From Microbulbifer elongatus (GTDB lineage: Bacteria > Pseudomonadota > Gammaproteobacteria > Pseudomonadales > Cellvibrionaceae), in NCBI RefSeq assembly GCF_021165935.1, contig NZ_CP088953.1, positions 434,001-498,000 of the forward strand: a stretch of DNA of 64,000 nt. The letters are read 5' to 3'. Both the position numbers and the translations under genes were made by a program. The first letter of the stretch is position 1; every line of letters starts with the position of its first letter. The notes under the pieces are model-generated. The model had not been told where the DNA came from. It did no database searches and saw only the letters and a list, made by a program, of their open reading frames with translations. This document shows, in pieces, positions 45,206 to 55,915 of the stretch.

Positions 45206-45348
45206 TAACGAAGTAACACTGCAAAAATCGAAGGGCGGGTGCCGGGTGCAGGTTTTCAGGAGCGTCGCAAACAGGATGTTTGCGCCGCAGCGCCCAGGGA
45301 TGGGTTCACAGCGGTCCTGAAAACCTGCACCCGGTGCCTGCCCGCCAC
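45206..45348 (+). repeat. Long palindromic repeat, copy 1 (forward)
   Basis: Left flank TAACGAAGTA (45206-45215) and AAATCGAAGG (45225-45234). The left arm ends GGTTTTCAGGA and pairs with TCCTGAAAACC on the right. Inside are a small hairpin GCAAACA-GGA-TGTTTGC and the conserved core CAGGGATGGGTTCACAGCG. The right end is CGCCAC. It lies between two convergent genes and could also serve as a terminator. Confidence 0.85.
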
Positions 45349-45389
45349 AAAAGGTCGAACAGAGCACCAAAGGCTACGAAGCAAAATAC

Positions 45390-46616
45390 TTATTGCTTAC
45401 GCAGAAGCTCCAAAACCTCTTTGCTCGGAAAGCCCTGTAACTCAACCCCGGCCTCTTCCTCAAACTTTAAAATCGCCTTGCGAGTACCACTGCCGGCCTT
45501 GCCGTCGATCTCACCGTCGTAGAAACCCTTCTCTTTCAGCTTGGTCTGCAGCTCCATTACCTCGTCGGCTTCCAGTTTCGTAAACGGACGTTTCCAGTCT
45601 TTGGTCAGCGGCTCAGCACCGCCAATCTGGTCCGCCAGAATACCCACCGCCGCCGCATAACGATCCGAATTGTTATAGCGTTTGATGACAAAGAAATTCT
45701 TCAGCATCAGAAACGCCGGCCCCTTGCGCCCCGCCGGCACCTTCAGCTCCGCCACATCATCCGGACGCGGAAACGACTGTCCACGCACCCGCTTCACACC
45801 CAGCTTCTCCCACTCCGAAATCTTCAACTTACCTCCAGGCAACTTGCGCTCCGGAATCGTCACCTCATAACCCCAGGTCTGCCCGCTCACCCAGCCATTC
45901 TTCTTCAGCAGATTGGCCGCCGTCGCCAGCGCATCCGGCACCGAATTCCAGATATCGCGCTTACCGTCGCCATCCATATCCACCGCATAGGCCTGGTAGC
46001 TGGTGGGAATAAACTGCGTGTGCCCCATGGCACCCGCCCAGGAACCGGTCAGATGACTCTCATCGATATCACCACTTTGCAGAATCTTCAGCGCCGCCAG
46101 CAGCTGACTGGTACCGAACTTTTTGCGCTTCGGATCCGCATAGGCCAGTGTGGCCAGCGACCGAACCACACTGCGCATCACCTTCTTGTTGTCCAGTATC
46201 GCGCCAAAGCTCGATTCCATAGACCAGATCGCCAGCAGAATATTCGGGTTTACCCCAGACTGCTTCTCAATTTTGTCCAGCCACGGCTTCAGCTCCTTCT
46301 TTTTCGCCTTACCGCGCTGCACTGCGTACTTGGTGATGCGATTGTCGAAATATTGCCACGCCGGCGCTTTGAATTCCGGCTGGAAGCTCGCCTTGTCCAG
46401 CACCCACTGGTCCGGGGAATCGATACCCTTGAAGGCGCGATCAAAGGTTTCCGCGGTGATGCCCTCTCTCATGGCCTTCGCGCGGAACTCTTTCTTCCAC
46501 TGCTCAAAACCCGGATCAGCCGCGGCGCCCGCCAACAGAGGTAGCGCGCAGAGAAGTACAAACAGCATGGAAACGAAACCGGTACGACGCACCGGGGAAA
46601 AGGCAACCTGGCCCAT
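45390..46616 (-). CDS. mltB: MltB-like lytic murein transglycosylase with C-terminal peptidoglycan-binding domain
   Basis: The enzyme cleaves the MurNAc-GlcNAc bond of peptidoglycan, leaving an anhydro end. The start at 46616 is set by a strong AGGAG five bases upstream and gives 408 residues with a signal peptide (about 14-34, ending AGAAA). There is no lipobox, so it is soluble and periplasmic, like the SltB/MltB group of pseudomonads. The catalytic Glu is in WSMESSFG, followed by family motifs GSWAGAMGHTQFIP, SYQAYAVDMDGDGKRD and WGYEV. The last 60 residues form a PG_binding_1 domain (MELQTKLKEKGFYDGEIDG). Confidence 0.93.
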   Translation of the reverse strand: MGQVAFSPVRRTGFVSMLFVLLCALPLLAGAAADPGFEQWKKEFRAKAMREGITAETFDRAFKGIDSPDQWVLDKASFQPEFKAPAWQYFDNRITKYAVQRGKAKKKELKPWLDKIEKQSGVNPNILLAIWSMESSFGAILDNKKVMRSVVRSLATLAYADPKRKKFGTSQLLAALKILQSGDIDESHLTGSWAGAMGHTQFIPTSYQAYAVDMDGDGKRDIWNSVPDALATAANLLKKNGWVSGQTWGYEVTIPERKLPGGKLKISEWEKLGVKRVRGQSFPRPDDVAELKVPAGRKGPAFLMLKNFFVIKRYNNSDRYAAAVGILADQIGGAEPLTKDWKRPFTKLEADEVMELQTKLKEKGFYDGEIDGKAGSGTRKAILKFEEEAGVELQGFPSKEVLELLRKQ

Positions 46617-46784
46617 AACAGCTCCTTGGCAAATAACAGCTCGCACAAGGGTAGAACGGAAGGCAGGCAACGGAAAGGGAGGATTGACGCCAGTCACTCA
46701 GGCTGTGACTGGCCCGACACTATATTCCACGCGCTGAGAGCTCAGCGCGATACGCTGAAGGCTCCAATCAACCAAAGGAAACGG

Positions 46785-47453
46785 CTAGCGCGCCGGAGGA
46801 ATTACGTAAAACAGCACCGCAAAGAAATGCAGCACACCGCCCGCCAGCACAAACAGGTGCCAGATGGCATGGTGGAAACGCAGACTGCGCCACAGATAGA
46901 ACGCGATGCCACCGGTATAGCAAAGACCACCGAGCACCAGCAGTAACAGACCGCCCGGGGCCAGATTATCCATCAGCGGTTTGATCGCCGCGATCACCAC
47001 CCAGCCCATCAGGGCGCTCAGAGTAATCGACAGGGCGCGGATTTTTTTCAGCGGAGTGAACTGAATAATCAGTCCCAGTAGCGCCAGCCCCCAGATCACA
47101 CCAAACAGAGACCATCCCCAGGGCCCGCGCAGGGTGACCAGGGTAAATGGCGTGTAGGTGCCCGCGATCAACAGAAAGATCGCCGAGTGGTCTACGGTGC
47201 GCAGCACCTGCTTGGCGGTGGGATGGGTGACACTGTGATACAGGGTGGAGGCGGAGAAACACAGAATCAGCGTAGCGGCATAGATGCTGCTGCTGACGAT
47301 ATGCCAGGCGTCGCCGCGCAACGCAGCAAAGGCGCACAATACTCCCAGGCCGGCAATGGCCAGAATGGCACCCACCCCATGGGTAATGCTGTTGGCGATC
47401 TCTTCGGCAAAGCTGTAGCGAGTGGCGACCTTTGCGGTCAGGCTGTTGGACAT
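46785..47453 (-). CDS. trhA: Hemolysin III/PAQR-family membrane protein
   Basis: The 222-residue protein has seven hydrophobic segments and the family motifs EEIANSITHGVGA near the N-terminus, TLYHSVTH in the middle and RFHHAIWHLFVLAGGVLHF near the end. The conserved His and Glu residues form a metal site in the PAQR fold. In E. coli the homologue affects membrane fluidity; haemolysis is not implied. Inverted repeats at 46690-46712 and 46731-46748, downstream of the stop, may help end its transcript. Confidence 0.9.
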   Translation of the reverse strand: MSNSLTAKVATRYSFAEEIANSITHGVGAILAIAGLGVLCAFAALRGDAWHIVSSSIYAATLILCFSASTLYHSVTHPTAKQVLRTVDHSAIFLLIAGTYTPFTLVTLRGPWGWSLFGVIWGLALLGLIIQFTPLKKIRALSITLSALMGWVVIAAIKPLMDNLAPGGLLLLVLGGLCYTGGIAFYLWRSLRFHHAIWHLFVLAGGVLHFFAVLFYVIPPAR

Positions 47454-47578
47454 GGCGCTTACCCGTGGTGCAGTTTCCGTGGATCAGGTTTGCCTGCCAG
47501 TATGGCAGAAAATTGTGACTGCAAATTGAAATACAGTCTCATGATCAGGAAATGTGCGCCGGGAGGCAAGCGCTGTTT

Positions 47579-47603
47579 GAGACCGGCGGGTACCGCCGGT
47601 CTC
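47579..47603 (-). terminator. Hairpin after purA
   Basis: A perfect 11-bp stem with a 3-base loop (GAGACCGGCGG; CCGCCGGTCTC) lies 24 bp beyond the purA stop. There is no T tract on the minus strand, so it may stabilise the mRNA end rather than terminate alone. Confidence 0.5.
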
Positions 47604-47626
47604 GGCAGGGTATCGGCAGCGGCGGA

Positions 47627-48973
<1,347 letters not shown>

Positions 48974-49081
48974 TCAACGTTAGACGGGCGGAAGGAAATT
49001 GTTGGCCGCGCCCGTCCAGCGGCCAACCGTGCAATCTAGTTACTGCCGTACAAAATCCGGCTCAATCGGATAGCTTAGGGT

Positions 49082-50272
49082 TCAGCCCCGCGCTTTCACC
49101 ACCCACTGGTCGCCTTCGCGCACCAGTTCGCGATCGCAACGTGCCAGGGTCTCGGTATCAGCGCTGCCCTCACCGGGCATGGCGCTGATCACGATCTCGC
49201 CCTCGGCACGCAGACTGCCAATCCGCTGCCACAACTGCTCACAGTCGCTGGCGGGGGCCAGAATCGCACCGGCTTCGCCACTGTCGTTCTGGCCCAGGGT
49301 GTTGATGGCCACCAGGTCGGTACTGAAACCGGTGGCTGCACGGTCGCGACCGAATACGGCGCCAATACCGTTGTATCGACCACCGTTGGCCAACGCCTGG
49401 CCGTGGCCCGGTGAATAGGCGGCAAATACCAGCCCGGTTTCGTAGTCGTAACCGCGCATTTCACCGAGGTCAAAAAACAGTTCTACCTGCGGGTAGCGGC
49501 GCGCGATGGCATCCGCCACCTGCTGCAATTCTTCCAGCGCATTGACCAGTGCGTTGGGGCCCTCGGCAAACAGTTCACTGGCGCGAGTCAGGCATTCGCT
49601 GCCCCCGGCGAGACGCGGCAGGCTGCGCAGCCACTTGGCCGCCTGCGGGTCTTCAATATTCGCCTCCACCCAGCGCTCGATATCCGCGACCGCCTTGCTC
49701 TGCAGCAGCGCCGTCAATGCACTCTGCTGGTCGGAGTCGAGCTGCGCGGCTTGGGCGAGGCTGCGGAAAATGGCCACATGGCCAAGATCCAGGTGAATCT
49801 CCCGAATACCCGCGGTGCGCAGTGTCTCCACCATCAGGCTGATGACTTCGATATCCCCCTGCAGACTCTCCACACCGTAGAGCTCGGCACCGATCTGGAT
49901 GGGCGCGCGCGGGCCCATGGGCGCTCGCGGGCGGGTGTAAAGCACCTGGCCGGCATAACACAGGCGGTTGGCACCGCTTCTGGGAAAACTATGGGAGTCG
50001 ATACGCGCAGCCTGGGGGGTAATATCCGCGCGAATGCCGAGACTGCGCCCGGACAACTGGTCGGTCACCCGGAAGGTACTCAGGTCCACATCGCGGCCCA
50101 TGCCGATCAGCAGGGAGTCGGTGAATTCCACCATGGGCGGAATGATCATCTCGTAACCCCAGCGGTGGTACAGGTCCAGCAGATCTCTGCGCAGTGTTTC
50201 CACCCGCTTGGCGTCCGCGGGCAAAATCTCGGCGATGCCATCCGGTAGCATCCAGCGTTCGGCTTGGGTCAT
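49082..50272 (-). CDS. hisZ: ATP phosphoribosyltransferase regulatory subunit
   Basis: HisZ is a histidyl-tRNA synthetase-like protein that, with short-form HisG, makes the first enzyme of histidine synthesis. The 396-residue product has class II synthetase motifs 1 and 2 (GYEMIIPPMVEFTDSL, FRVTDQLSGRSLGIRADITPQAARI). It lacks the anticodon-binding domain of true HisRS. Placement directly upstream of purA is common in pseudomonads and relatives but not in E. coli. The hisG partner is not in the window. Confidence 0.95.
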   Translation of the reverse strand: MTQAERWMLPDGIAEILPADAKRVETLRRDLLDLYHRWGYEMIIPPMVEFTDSLLIGMGRDVDLSTFRVTDQLSGRSLGIRADITPQAARIDSHSFPRSGANRLCYAGQVLYTRPRAPMGPRAPIQIGAELYGVESLQGDIEVISLMVETLRTAGIREIHLDLGHVAIFRSLAQAAQLDSDQQSALTALLQSKAVADIERWVEANIEDPQAAKWLRSLPRLAGGSECLTRASELFAEGPNALVNALEELQQVADAIARRYPQVELFFDLGEMRGYDYETGLVFAAYSPGHGQALANGGRYNGIGAVFGRDRAATGFSTDLVAINTLGQNDSGEAGAILAPASDCEQLWQRIGSLRAEGEIVISAMPGEGSADTETLARCDRELVREGDQWVVKARG

Positions 50273-50336
50273 GATGTGGGCGTTCGACAGTTAACGGTGC
50301 GGCCTTGTAGGCCGGAAGAATTCTCAGTCCTGGAAA

Positions 50337-50522
50337 TCAGCCAAAGAGCATCAGCAGGGCTGTACCGGCGAGCATGGAGACCAGCCCCGCCGTGCGCAGG
50401 CTGCGATTATCCACAGATGCCAGCTGCTGCACCAGTGCGCGCCAGCGCTTGGGGTAGAGAAAAGGCAATATGCCTTCGATGATCAGTACCAGGCCAATGG
50501 CCCGGATCAGCTCGTCCCACAC
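50337..50522 (-). CDS. DUF2065 small membrane protein (YjeT-like)
   Basis: The 61-residue protein has two predicted membrane helices (IRAIGLVLIIEGILPFL; TAGLVSMLAGTALLMLF) around a cytoplasmic KRWRALVQQLASVDNRSLR loop, the DUF2065 pattern. The start is a GTG at 50522 (VWDELIRA), which aligns with family starts (MWDDL). A longer frame to 50603 runs through the upstream terminator and is rejected. The function is unknown; it occupies the same place between hflC and purA in E. coli. Confidence 0.85.
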   Translation of the reverse strand: MWDELIRAIGLVLIIEGILPFLYPKRWRALVQQLASVDNRSLRTAGLVSMLAGTALLMLFG

Positions 50523-50559
50523 GGTAACGGCTCCAGCAGCGTTCCAATAAACCGGCCGG

Positions 50560-50588
50560 CACAAAAAAACCGGGCGCCGGCCCGGTTT
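50560..50588 (-). terminator. Intrinsic terminator at the end of the hfq-hflXKC transcript
   Basis: A perfect 9-bp stem (AAACCGGGC, 50567-50575; GCCCGGTTT, 50580-50588) with a 4-base loop is followed on the minus strand by seven T. It lies between hflC and the DUF2065 gene, so DUF2065-hisZ-purA need their own promoter or readthrough. Confidence 0.85.
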
Positions 50589-50658
50589 CGAGGATTTTAC
50601 CACTATTTTGGCAAGGTGTGGCCACTAGAACTGGCTGATCGGACTACTTCGGCCGAAG

Positions 50659-50781
50659 CGAAGGTGTCGATGACGGGGACAAGCTTGCGAAACCTTCACC
50701 GCCATGGATGGCGGTGCAGAGCCCCCAGGGATGGGTTCACGGCGTGTTTCGCAAGCTTGTACCCGTCAGCGGCACCGCCAC
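50659..50781 (+). repeat. Long palindromic repeat, copy 2 (forward)
   Basis: The arms are GACGGGGACAAGCTTGCG... (50672-50693) and its complement ending GTACCCGTC (50746-50767), with one unpaired change. The inner hairpin is CACCGCCA-TGGA-TGGCGGTG. The core reads CCAGGGATGGGTTCACGGCG. The flanks GCGAAGG and CGCCAC match the other copies, while arm and inner-hairpin sequences are unrelated to them. Confidence 0.82.
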
Positions 50782-50801
50782 TGTGGTCACAACAAAGTCC
50801 A

Positions 50802-51677
50802 CTACTTGCCAGATGGATCCTTCAGATAACGGAAGAACTCGCTGTCCGGCTCCACCAGCAGCATGTCGCTCTTGTCCTTGAAGGACTCCTTGTAGGCAGT
50901 CAGGCTGCGGGAGAAGCGGTAGAACTCCGGATTCTTGCTGTAGGCTTCCGCGTAGATCTTGGCCGCTTCCGCGTCACCAGCACCACGCAGCTCCTCCGCC
51001 TTGCGATAGGCTTCCGACTCGATCACCACCTTCTGGCGATCCGCATTGGCGCGGATGCGCTCACTGGCTTCCTGACCTTTCGCACGGTGGTCCCGGGCTT
51101 CCAGTTCCCGGCCGGCCCGCATACGCTGGAACACCGACTCGGACACTTCCGGCGGCAGGTCGATGCGTTTTACACGCACGTCCACGATCTCTACCCCCAG
51201 ATCTTTCTGCGCGGTCTGGTTCAGATTTCGCGTGATATCGCCCATCAGCTCATCGCGCTCGCCACTGACCACCTCGTGCAGATCACGCACACCGAACTGG
51301 TTACGCAGGCGGTTGTTGATCTGTTCCGCCAGCAGGCGTACCGCATTGCGCTCGTCCCCGCGGGTAGCGACGTAGAAGCGGCCCACGTCGAAGATGCGGA
51401 ACTTCGCGTAGGAGTCCACCATCATGAACTTGTTTTCGCTGTTCAGCATCCGCACCGGTTGCGAATCCACGGTCTGGATACGGGCATCGAACTTGCGCAG
51501 CTCGTTCACCAGTGGAATCTTGAAATACAGACCCGGCTTATAGTCCGTGCGCACCACTTCACCGAAGCGCAGTAATACGGCCTTCTCGGTTTCTTTTACC
51601 ACAAACGCACTACTGGAAACCGCGAGCACGGCCAGCAGCACGAGGGCGATAACAAAAAGAGATTTGTTGCTATTCAT
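50802..51677 (-). CDS. hflC: HflC, inner-membrane SPFH protein of the FtsH modulator
   Basis: HflC with HflK forms a large periplasmic cage around FtsH protease. The 291-residue protein has an N-terminal membrane anchor (about 6-24), a PHB/SPFH domain (VVKETEKAVLLRFGEVVRTD) and an Ala/Glu-rich coiled coil (RANADRQKVVIESEAYRKAEEL). It begins 11 bp after hflK with a strong AGGAGAG site. Confidence 0.96.
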   Translation of the reverse strand: MNSNKSLFVIALVLLAVLAVSSSAFVVKETEKAVLLRFGEVVRTDYKPGLYFKIPLVNELRKFDARIQTVDSQPVRMLNSENKFMMVDSYAKFRIFDVGRFYVATRGDERNAVRLLAEQINNRLRNQFGVRDLHEVVSGERDELMGDITRNLNQTAQKDLGVEIVDVRVKRIDLPPEVSESVFQRMRAGRELEARDHRAKGQEASERIRANADRQKVVIESEAYRKAEELRGAGDAEAAKIYAEAYSKNPEFYRFSRSLTAYKESFKDKSDMLLVEPDSEFFRYLKDPSGK

Positions 51678-51688
51678 GGTTTCTCTCC

Positions 51689-52840
51689 TTATCGCACTTC
51701 GCGGCTGCGGCGGCTATTGGCCACTTCGGCGCGCAACTGGTTGATCACCCGCTGGGAGATCTCGTCGATCACCTGGGGAGAGATTTGCGGACGTTGACCG
51801 GCATTGGTGGCACTGCCTTCAGTCAGCTTATCCAGAGGCAGGTACATCATGTTGTTACCCCCCTCGACATCCACCATTACCTTGGAGGTGTTTTGCATCA
51901 CCTCCTGTACAGCGTCCAGATACATACGTTCCCGCGTCACTGCCGGCGCACGCTCAAACTCGGTCAGCAGCGCGGTAAAGCGCGCCGCTTCACCGCGGGC
52001 GCTTTCCACCACACGGGACTTATAGGCTTCGGCTTCCTCGATCATGCGCTGAGCCTGACCGCGAGCCACCGGAATCACCTGGTTGGCGTAGGCCTGGGCT
52101 TCGTTCTGCAGACGCACCTCATCTTCGCGCGCACGCACCACATCATCAAACGCGTCCTGCACTTCCCGCGGTGCCTTGGCATCGGTGAGGTTGACCACGT
52201 CGACGCGGATACCGGTTTTGTACAGGTCGAGGTAGTCCTGCAGGCGCGCCTGCGTATCAGCGGCCACCTGAGTACGATTCTGGGAAATCACCCCGTTCAG
52301 AGTCTGCGAGCCCACCACGTGGCGCAGGGCGCTGTCCGTGGCCTCCTGCAGACTTTTCAGCGGGTCCGCCACCCGCAGTACAAAGGACTCGGCGTCGTCG
52401 ATATGCCACTGCACCTGCAATACCACGTCGACAATACTGGCGTCCTCGGTGAGCATCTGGCCGTTGGTGCGCTCGGTACGCACCTCGGTCATATTCACCT
52501 TGGTGACGTGGTCGATCAACGGCGGGTTCCAGTGCAGACCGGCGGTTTCGGTGCCGTGGTATTTACCCAGGCGCAGTACCACCGCAGATTCGTTTGCATC
52601 CACCTGATAGAAACCCCACAGGCCGTACACCACAGCGAGTACGATCAGTACCAGTGACCAGGGGAAGCTGGCACTGCCACCGGGACGACCGTCGTCCCCG
52701 GAAGGTTTGCCGCCGAACAGGCCGTTCAGCTTCTGCTGCATCTTACGCAGCACTTCATCCAGATCCGGCGGGCCATCGTTGTTGCGATTGCCGCCGCCCC
52801 ATGGGTCTTTGTTATTACCACCCGGTTCGTTCCAGGCCAT
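51689..52840 (-). CDS. hflK: HflK, inner-membrane SPFH partner of HflC
   Basis: The 383-residue protein has a Gly/Asn-rich cytoplasmic N-terminus (MAWNEPGGNNKDPWGGG), one membrane span (about 70-90) and the SPFH domain (YQVDANESAVVLRLGKYHGT). A C-terminal coiled coil follows (QAQRMIEEAEAYKSRVVESA). Together with HflC it restrains FtsH degradation of membrane proteins. The order hflX-hflK-hflC is that of E. coli. Confidence 0.96.
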   Translation of the reverse strand: MAWNEPGGNNKDPWGGGNRNNDGPPDLDEVLRKMQQKLNGLFGGKPSGDDGRPGGSASFPWSLVLIVLAVVYGLWGFYQVDANESAVVLRLGKYHGTETAGLHWNPPLIDHVTKVNMTEVRTERTNGQMLTEDASIVDVVLQVQWHIDDAESFVLRVADPLKSLQEATDSALRHVVGSQTLNGVISQNRTQVAADTQARLQDYLDLYKTGIRVDVVNLTDAKAPREVQDAFDDVVRAREDEVRLQNEAQAYANQVIPVARGQAQRMIEEAEAYKSRVVESARGEAARFTALLTEFERAPAVTRERMYLDAVQEVMQNTSKVMVDVEGGNNMMYLPLDKLTEGSATNAGQRPQISPQVIDEISQRVINQLRAEVANSRRSREVR

Positions 52841-52951
52841 TGATCAACTCCAACTCTGCAATTTATTAATCATTAGCTGACGCAAATTCTAGCATTGATT
52901 GCCGAAGACCTAGCATTGAATAGCAAGGCCGCGCCAAGCAGCGGATTTCAT

Positions 52952-54289
52952 TCAGTCCACTTCCCAGTCTTCTGGCTTGGGCTCATCTTCCGGCTTCTCC
53001 GGCAGCCACTGGGGTGGGTTCGACACCTCGCGGAACGGTGCCATCAGGCGCTGCAATTCCGCACGGGGCAGCAGCACCTTTAACTCTAAGTCGCCATTGT
53101 CGCGGTAGCTTTCCTCCTGCACCGCGTTCCCTTCAAACAGCTGTGCACGCAGGCGCGCATGTTGCGGCGGGATGACAATGGCACCACTGACCATCTGCTC
53201 GCCAATGCGCTCGGCGATGGCTTCTACCAGCAGGTCACAACCGGCACCCGTGGCGGCGGATAGCCACACGGCCCGCGGCACCCCCTGATCATCGCGATCA
53301 ATGCGCGGTTCGGCGTCCGCCAGTAAGTCCAGTTTGTTGTACACCAGCAAATGGGGCAAATCCGCCGCGCCAATTTCCTCGAGTACTGTCTGAACCTCTT
53401 CGATCAGATGCAACCGATTTTCAGCGGCAGCGTCCACCACGTGTAACAACAGGGTGGCATTGGCCGCTTCTTCCAGGGTGGCGCGGAAGGCTTCCACCAG
53501 GCGGTGCGGCAGGTGAGATACGAACCCCACGGTGTCGGCGAGAATCATCGCGCCGACATTCGGCAGCTCCACCCGGCGCATGGTCGGGTCCAGGGTCGCA
53601 AACAGCTGATCCTGCACGTAGACCTCCGCATCTGTGATGCGGTTAAACAGGGTCGACTTACCGGCGTTGGTGTAACCCACCAGGGAGACGGTAGCGACTT
53701 CTGCCCGGGAGCGCGCGCGACGGCCCTGGTCGCGCTGGCGGCGCACCTTGTCCAGGCGCTTTTCGATGGAGTCGATACGTGCGCGCAGCAATCGGCGGTC
53801 GGTTTCCAGCTGGGTTTCACCGGGGCCGCGCAGACCGATACCGCCTTTCTGGCGTTCGAGGTGGGTCCAGCCGCGCACCAGGCGAGTGGACATATGACGC
53901 AACTGCGCCAGTTCCACCTGCAGCTTACCTTCGTGGGTACGCGCGCGCTGGGCGAAGATATCCAGAATCAGGCCGGTGCGGTCGAGCACCCGACATTTGA
54001 GCTCGCGCTCGATATTGCGCTCCTGACTGGGCGACAGAGTGTGATCGAAAATTACCAGCGCGGCATCGTGCTTGGTGACCGTCTCACGGATTTCTTCCAG
54101 CTTGCCGCGACCGACAAAGGTTTTGGGATCAGGAGTGGCGCGCTGGCCAAAAATAAACGCCACCGGGTCGGCACCGGCAGATAATGCCAGCTCTTCAAAC
54201 TCCCGAGGGTCGTCGGGACTGTCGATGGCAGAAAGCTCCAGATGTACCAGCACAGCCAGCTCTCCGGATTCCGGGCGATCAAAAAACAA
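52952..54289 (-). CDS. hflX: HflX, ribosome-associated GTPase
   Basis: HflX splits stalled 70S ribosomes under stress. The 445-residue protein has the N-terminal HflX domain (DPKTFVGRGKLEEIRE), a helical linker and the G domain. G motifs are GYTNAGKS (G1), DTVGF (G3) and NKLD (G4). The C-terminus has an added 25-residue Pro/Glu/Asp-rich tail. The start is a TTG at 54289 (LFFDRPESGELAVLVHLEL in reading), which matches the family N-terminus. Confidence 0.95.
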   Translation of the reverse strand: MFFDRPESGELAVLVHLELSAIDSPDDPREFEELALSAGADPVAFIFGQRATPDPKTFVGRGKLEEIRETVTKHDAALVIFDHTLSPSQERNIERELKCRVLDRTGLILDIFAQRARTHEGKLQVELAQLRHMSTRLVRGWTHLERQKGGIGLRGPGETQLETDRRLLRARIDSIEKRLDKVRRQRDQGRRARSRAEVATVSLVGYTNAGKSTLFNRITDAEVYVQDQLFATLDPTMRRVELPNVGAMILADTVGFVSHLPHRLVEAFRATLEEAANATLLLHVVDAAAENRLHLIEEVQTVLEEIGAADLPHLLVYNKLDLLADAEPRIDRDDQGVPRAVWLSAATGAGCDLLVEAIAERIGEQMVSGAIVIPPQHARLRAQLFEGNAVQEESYRDNGDLELKVLLPRAELQRLMAPFREVSNPPQWLPEKPEDEPKPEDWEVD

Positions 54290-54358
54290 GGATTATTCTC
54301 TTGGGATCAATAGTTGGGCCCGCACAAACTGATGAATGCACCGGCGCCGAACAACAGA

Positions 54359-54379
54359 CGCCCCGGGCGAGCCGGGGCG
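54359..54379 (-). terminator. GC hairpin between hfq and hflX
   Basis: An 8-bp stem (CGCCCCGG; CCGGGGCG) with a 5-base loop. On the minus strand it is followed by a weakly T-rich stretch. It may attenuate hflX relative to hfq, giving abundant hfq mRNA. Confidence 0.45.
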
Positions 54380-54479
54380 CTGAATACAACGTTACGCAAT
54401 TTTGCGGGATGACAGGCACTGTAGCCGACGCCGCGGACAGCGGCGCTCTGCAGAACATTGCATCACAGCAGACGACGAT

Positions 54480-54767
54480 TTAGCCGCCGAAGCTGTCGCG
54501 CTCACCGCCCTCAGGGGCACCACCTTCACCGCCCTGGCCGGCCGGGTTCATCAGCGGCACACGCACGGCGCGGGAGGGAACAACGGTGGAAATTGCATGT
54601 TTGTAAACCATCTGGCTTACGGTATTTTTCAACAGTACGACAAACTGGTCGAAAGATTCGATCTGGCCCTGCAGCTTGATGCCGTTCACCAGATAGATAG
54701 AAACCGGGATACGCTCTTTACGCAAAACGTTCAGGTAAGGGTCTTGTAAGCTGTGCCCTTTTGACAT
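54480..54767 (-). CDS. hfq: Hfq, RNA chaperone
   Basis: Hfq hexamers pair small RNAs with mRNAs. The start at 54767 ([20 protein letters not shown]) has an AAGGAG site and gives 95 residues; a longer frame to 54809 is rejected. Sm1 ([20 protein letters not shown]) and Sm2 ([10 protein letters not shown]) are intact, including Gln8, Asp9 and the YKH motif. The C-terminal tail is Gly/Glu-rich and acidic ([13 protein letters not shown]), as in many marine relatives. Confidence 0.98.
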   Translation of the reverse strand: MSKGHSLQDPYLNVLRKERIPVSIYLVNGIKLQGQIESFDQFVVLLKNTVSQMVYKHAISTVVPSRAVRVPLMNPAGQGGEGGAPEGGERDSFGG

Positions 54768-54948
54768 CTTTGTTCTCCTTGCCAAAAGATAAATCGCCAG
54801 ATGACGCACGATCGCGCCCGCGAATCCCGCGGACTGAAGAAACGGCCATGGTAATGAGGCGTATAAAAAAGAGCCAAAAATTAACGAGGCTCTGTGAATA
54901 ACTGACTGAAATGGGACGGATACACCGGCCCACTCACGTTATGGCTGC

Positions 54949-55914
54949 TCAACCGAGAAATTTCAAGGCCTCTGGCAACATTTCATCGATTTTGCGGACT
55001 TTACCGCCAGGCTCCTGTGCACCGATCCGATTCAAGTCGGGCCAGCGCCGCAGCCAGGTCAGCTGGCGCTTGGCCAACTGACGGGTAGCGGCCACTCCCG
55101 CCGCCACCATTTCATCGTACTCTGTGTCGCCGTCCAGGTACTCCCATACCTGGCGGTAACCCACCGCGCGAATCGCCGGCAGGTCTTTGTGCAGATCGCC
55201 GCGGGCGCGCAGTGCTTTCACCTCGTCGATAAAGCCGTTTTCCAGCATGCGTCCGAAGCGCTCGGCGATGCGCCGGTGCAGGATACTGCGATCCTCCGGC
55301 ACTATGGCCAGCTGCTGCACATCAAAGTGCGCCACCGGCGAGGTGTCCTCCTGTTCCGCACGCAGCTGGGTCATGGTCTTGCCGCTGAGGTGATACACCT
55401 CAAGGGCGCGCTCGATGCGCACCGAGTGATTCGGGTGCAACTCGGCGGCCAGCTCCGGATCCACCTGCTGCAATTCCGCGTGCAGTGCGGGCCAGCCCTC
55501 ACGGGCGGCGCGCGCTTCAATCTCCGCGCGAAACGCCGGGTCCGCCTCCGGCATCTCTGCCATGCCCTGCAATAGAGCCTTGAAATAGAGCATGGTTCCG
55601 CCCACCAGCAGCGGAATCTTTCCGCGCCCGCTGATTTCCTCCATCGCCGCCAGCGCATCGCTGCGAAAGCGACCGGCAGAATAGCGCTCGGCGGGATCGC
55701 AGATATCGATCAGCCGGTGAGGGTAACGGGCCAATTCTTCCGGCGTGGGCTTGGCGGAGCCGATATCCAGCCCCCGGTACACCAGCGCGGAGTCCACACT
55801 GATCAGCTCCACCGGCAACTGATCACTGATCGCCATGGCCAGATCGGTCTTGCCGGAGGCGGTAGGCCCCATCAGAAATATGGCGCGGGGGCGGCCTTCA
55901 GCCGAAGGATTCAA
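54949..55914 (-). CDS. miaA: tRNA dimethylallyltransferase
   Basis: MiaA adds the isopentenyl group to A37 of tRNAs that read UNN codons. The 321-residue enzyme has the P-loop GPTASGKT, the [16 protein letters not shown] motif (usually DSAQIYRG), [16 protein letters not shown], and the late segment [13 protein letters not shown]. The start is a TTG at 55914, one base after the mutL stop, so translation is probably coupled. Confidence 0.97.
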   Translation of the reverse strand: MNPSAEGRPRAIFLMGPTASGKTDLAMAISDQLPVELISVDSALVYRGLDIGSAKPTPEELARYPHRLIDICDPAERYSAGRFRSDALAAMEEISGRGKIPLLVGGTMLYFKALLQGMAEMPEADPAFRAEIEARAAREGWPALHAELQQVDPELAAELHPNHSVRIERALEVYHLSGKTMTQLRAEQEDTSPVAHFDVQQLAIVPEDRSILHRRIAERFGRMLENGFIDEVKALRARGDLHKDLPAIRAVGYRQVWEYLDGDTEYDEMVAAGVAATRQLAKRQLTWLRRWPDLNRIGAQEPGGKVRKIDEMLPEALKFLG

Positions 55915-55915
55915 C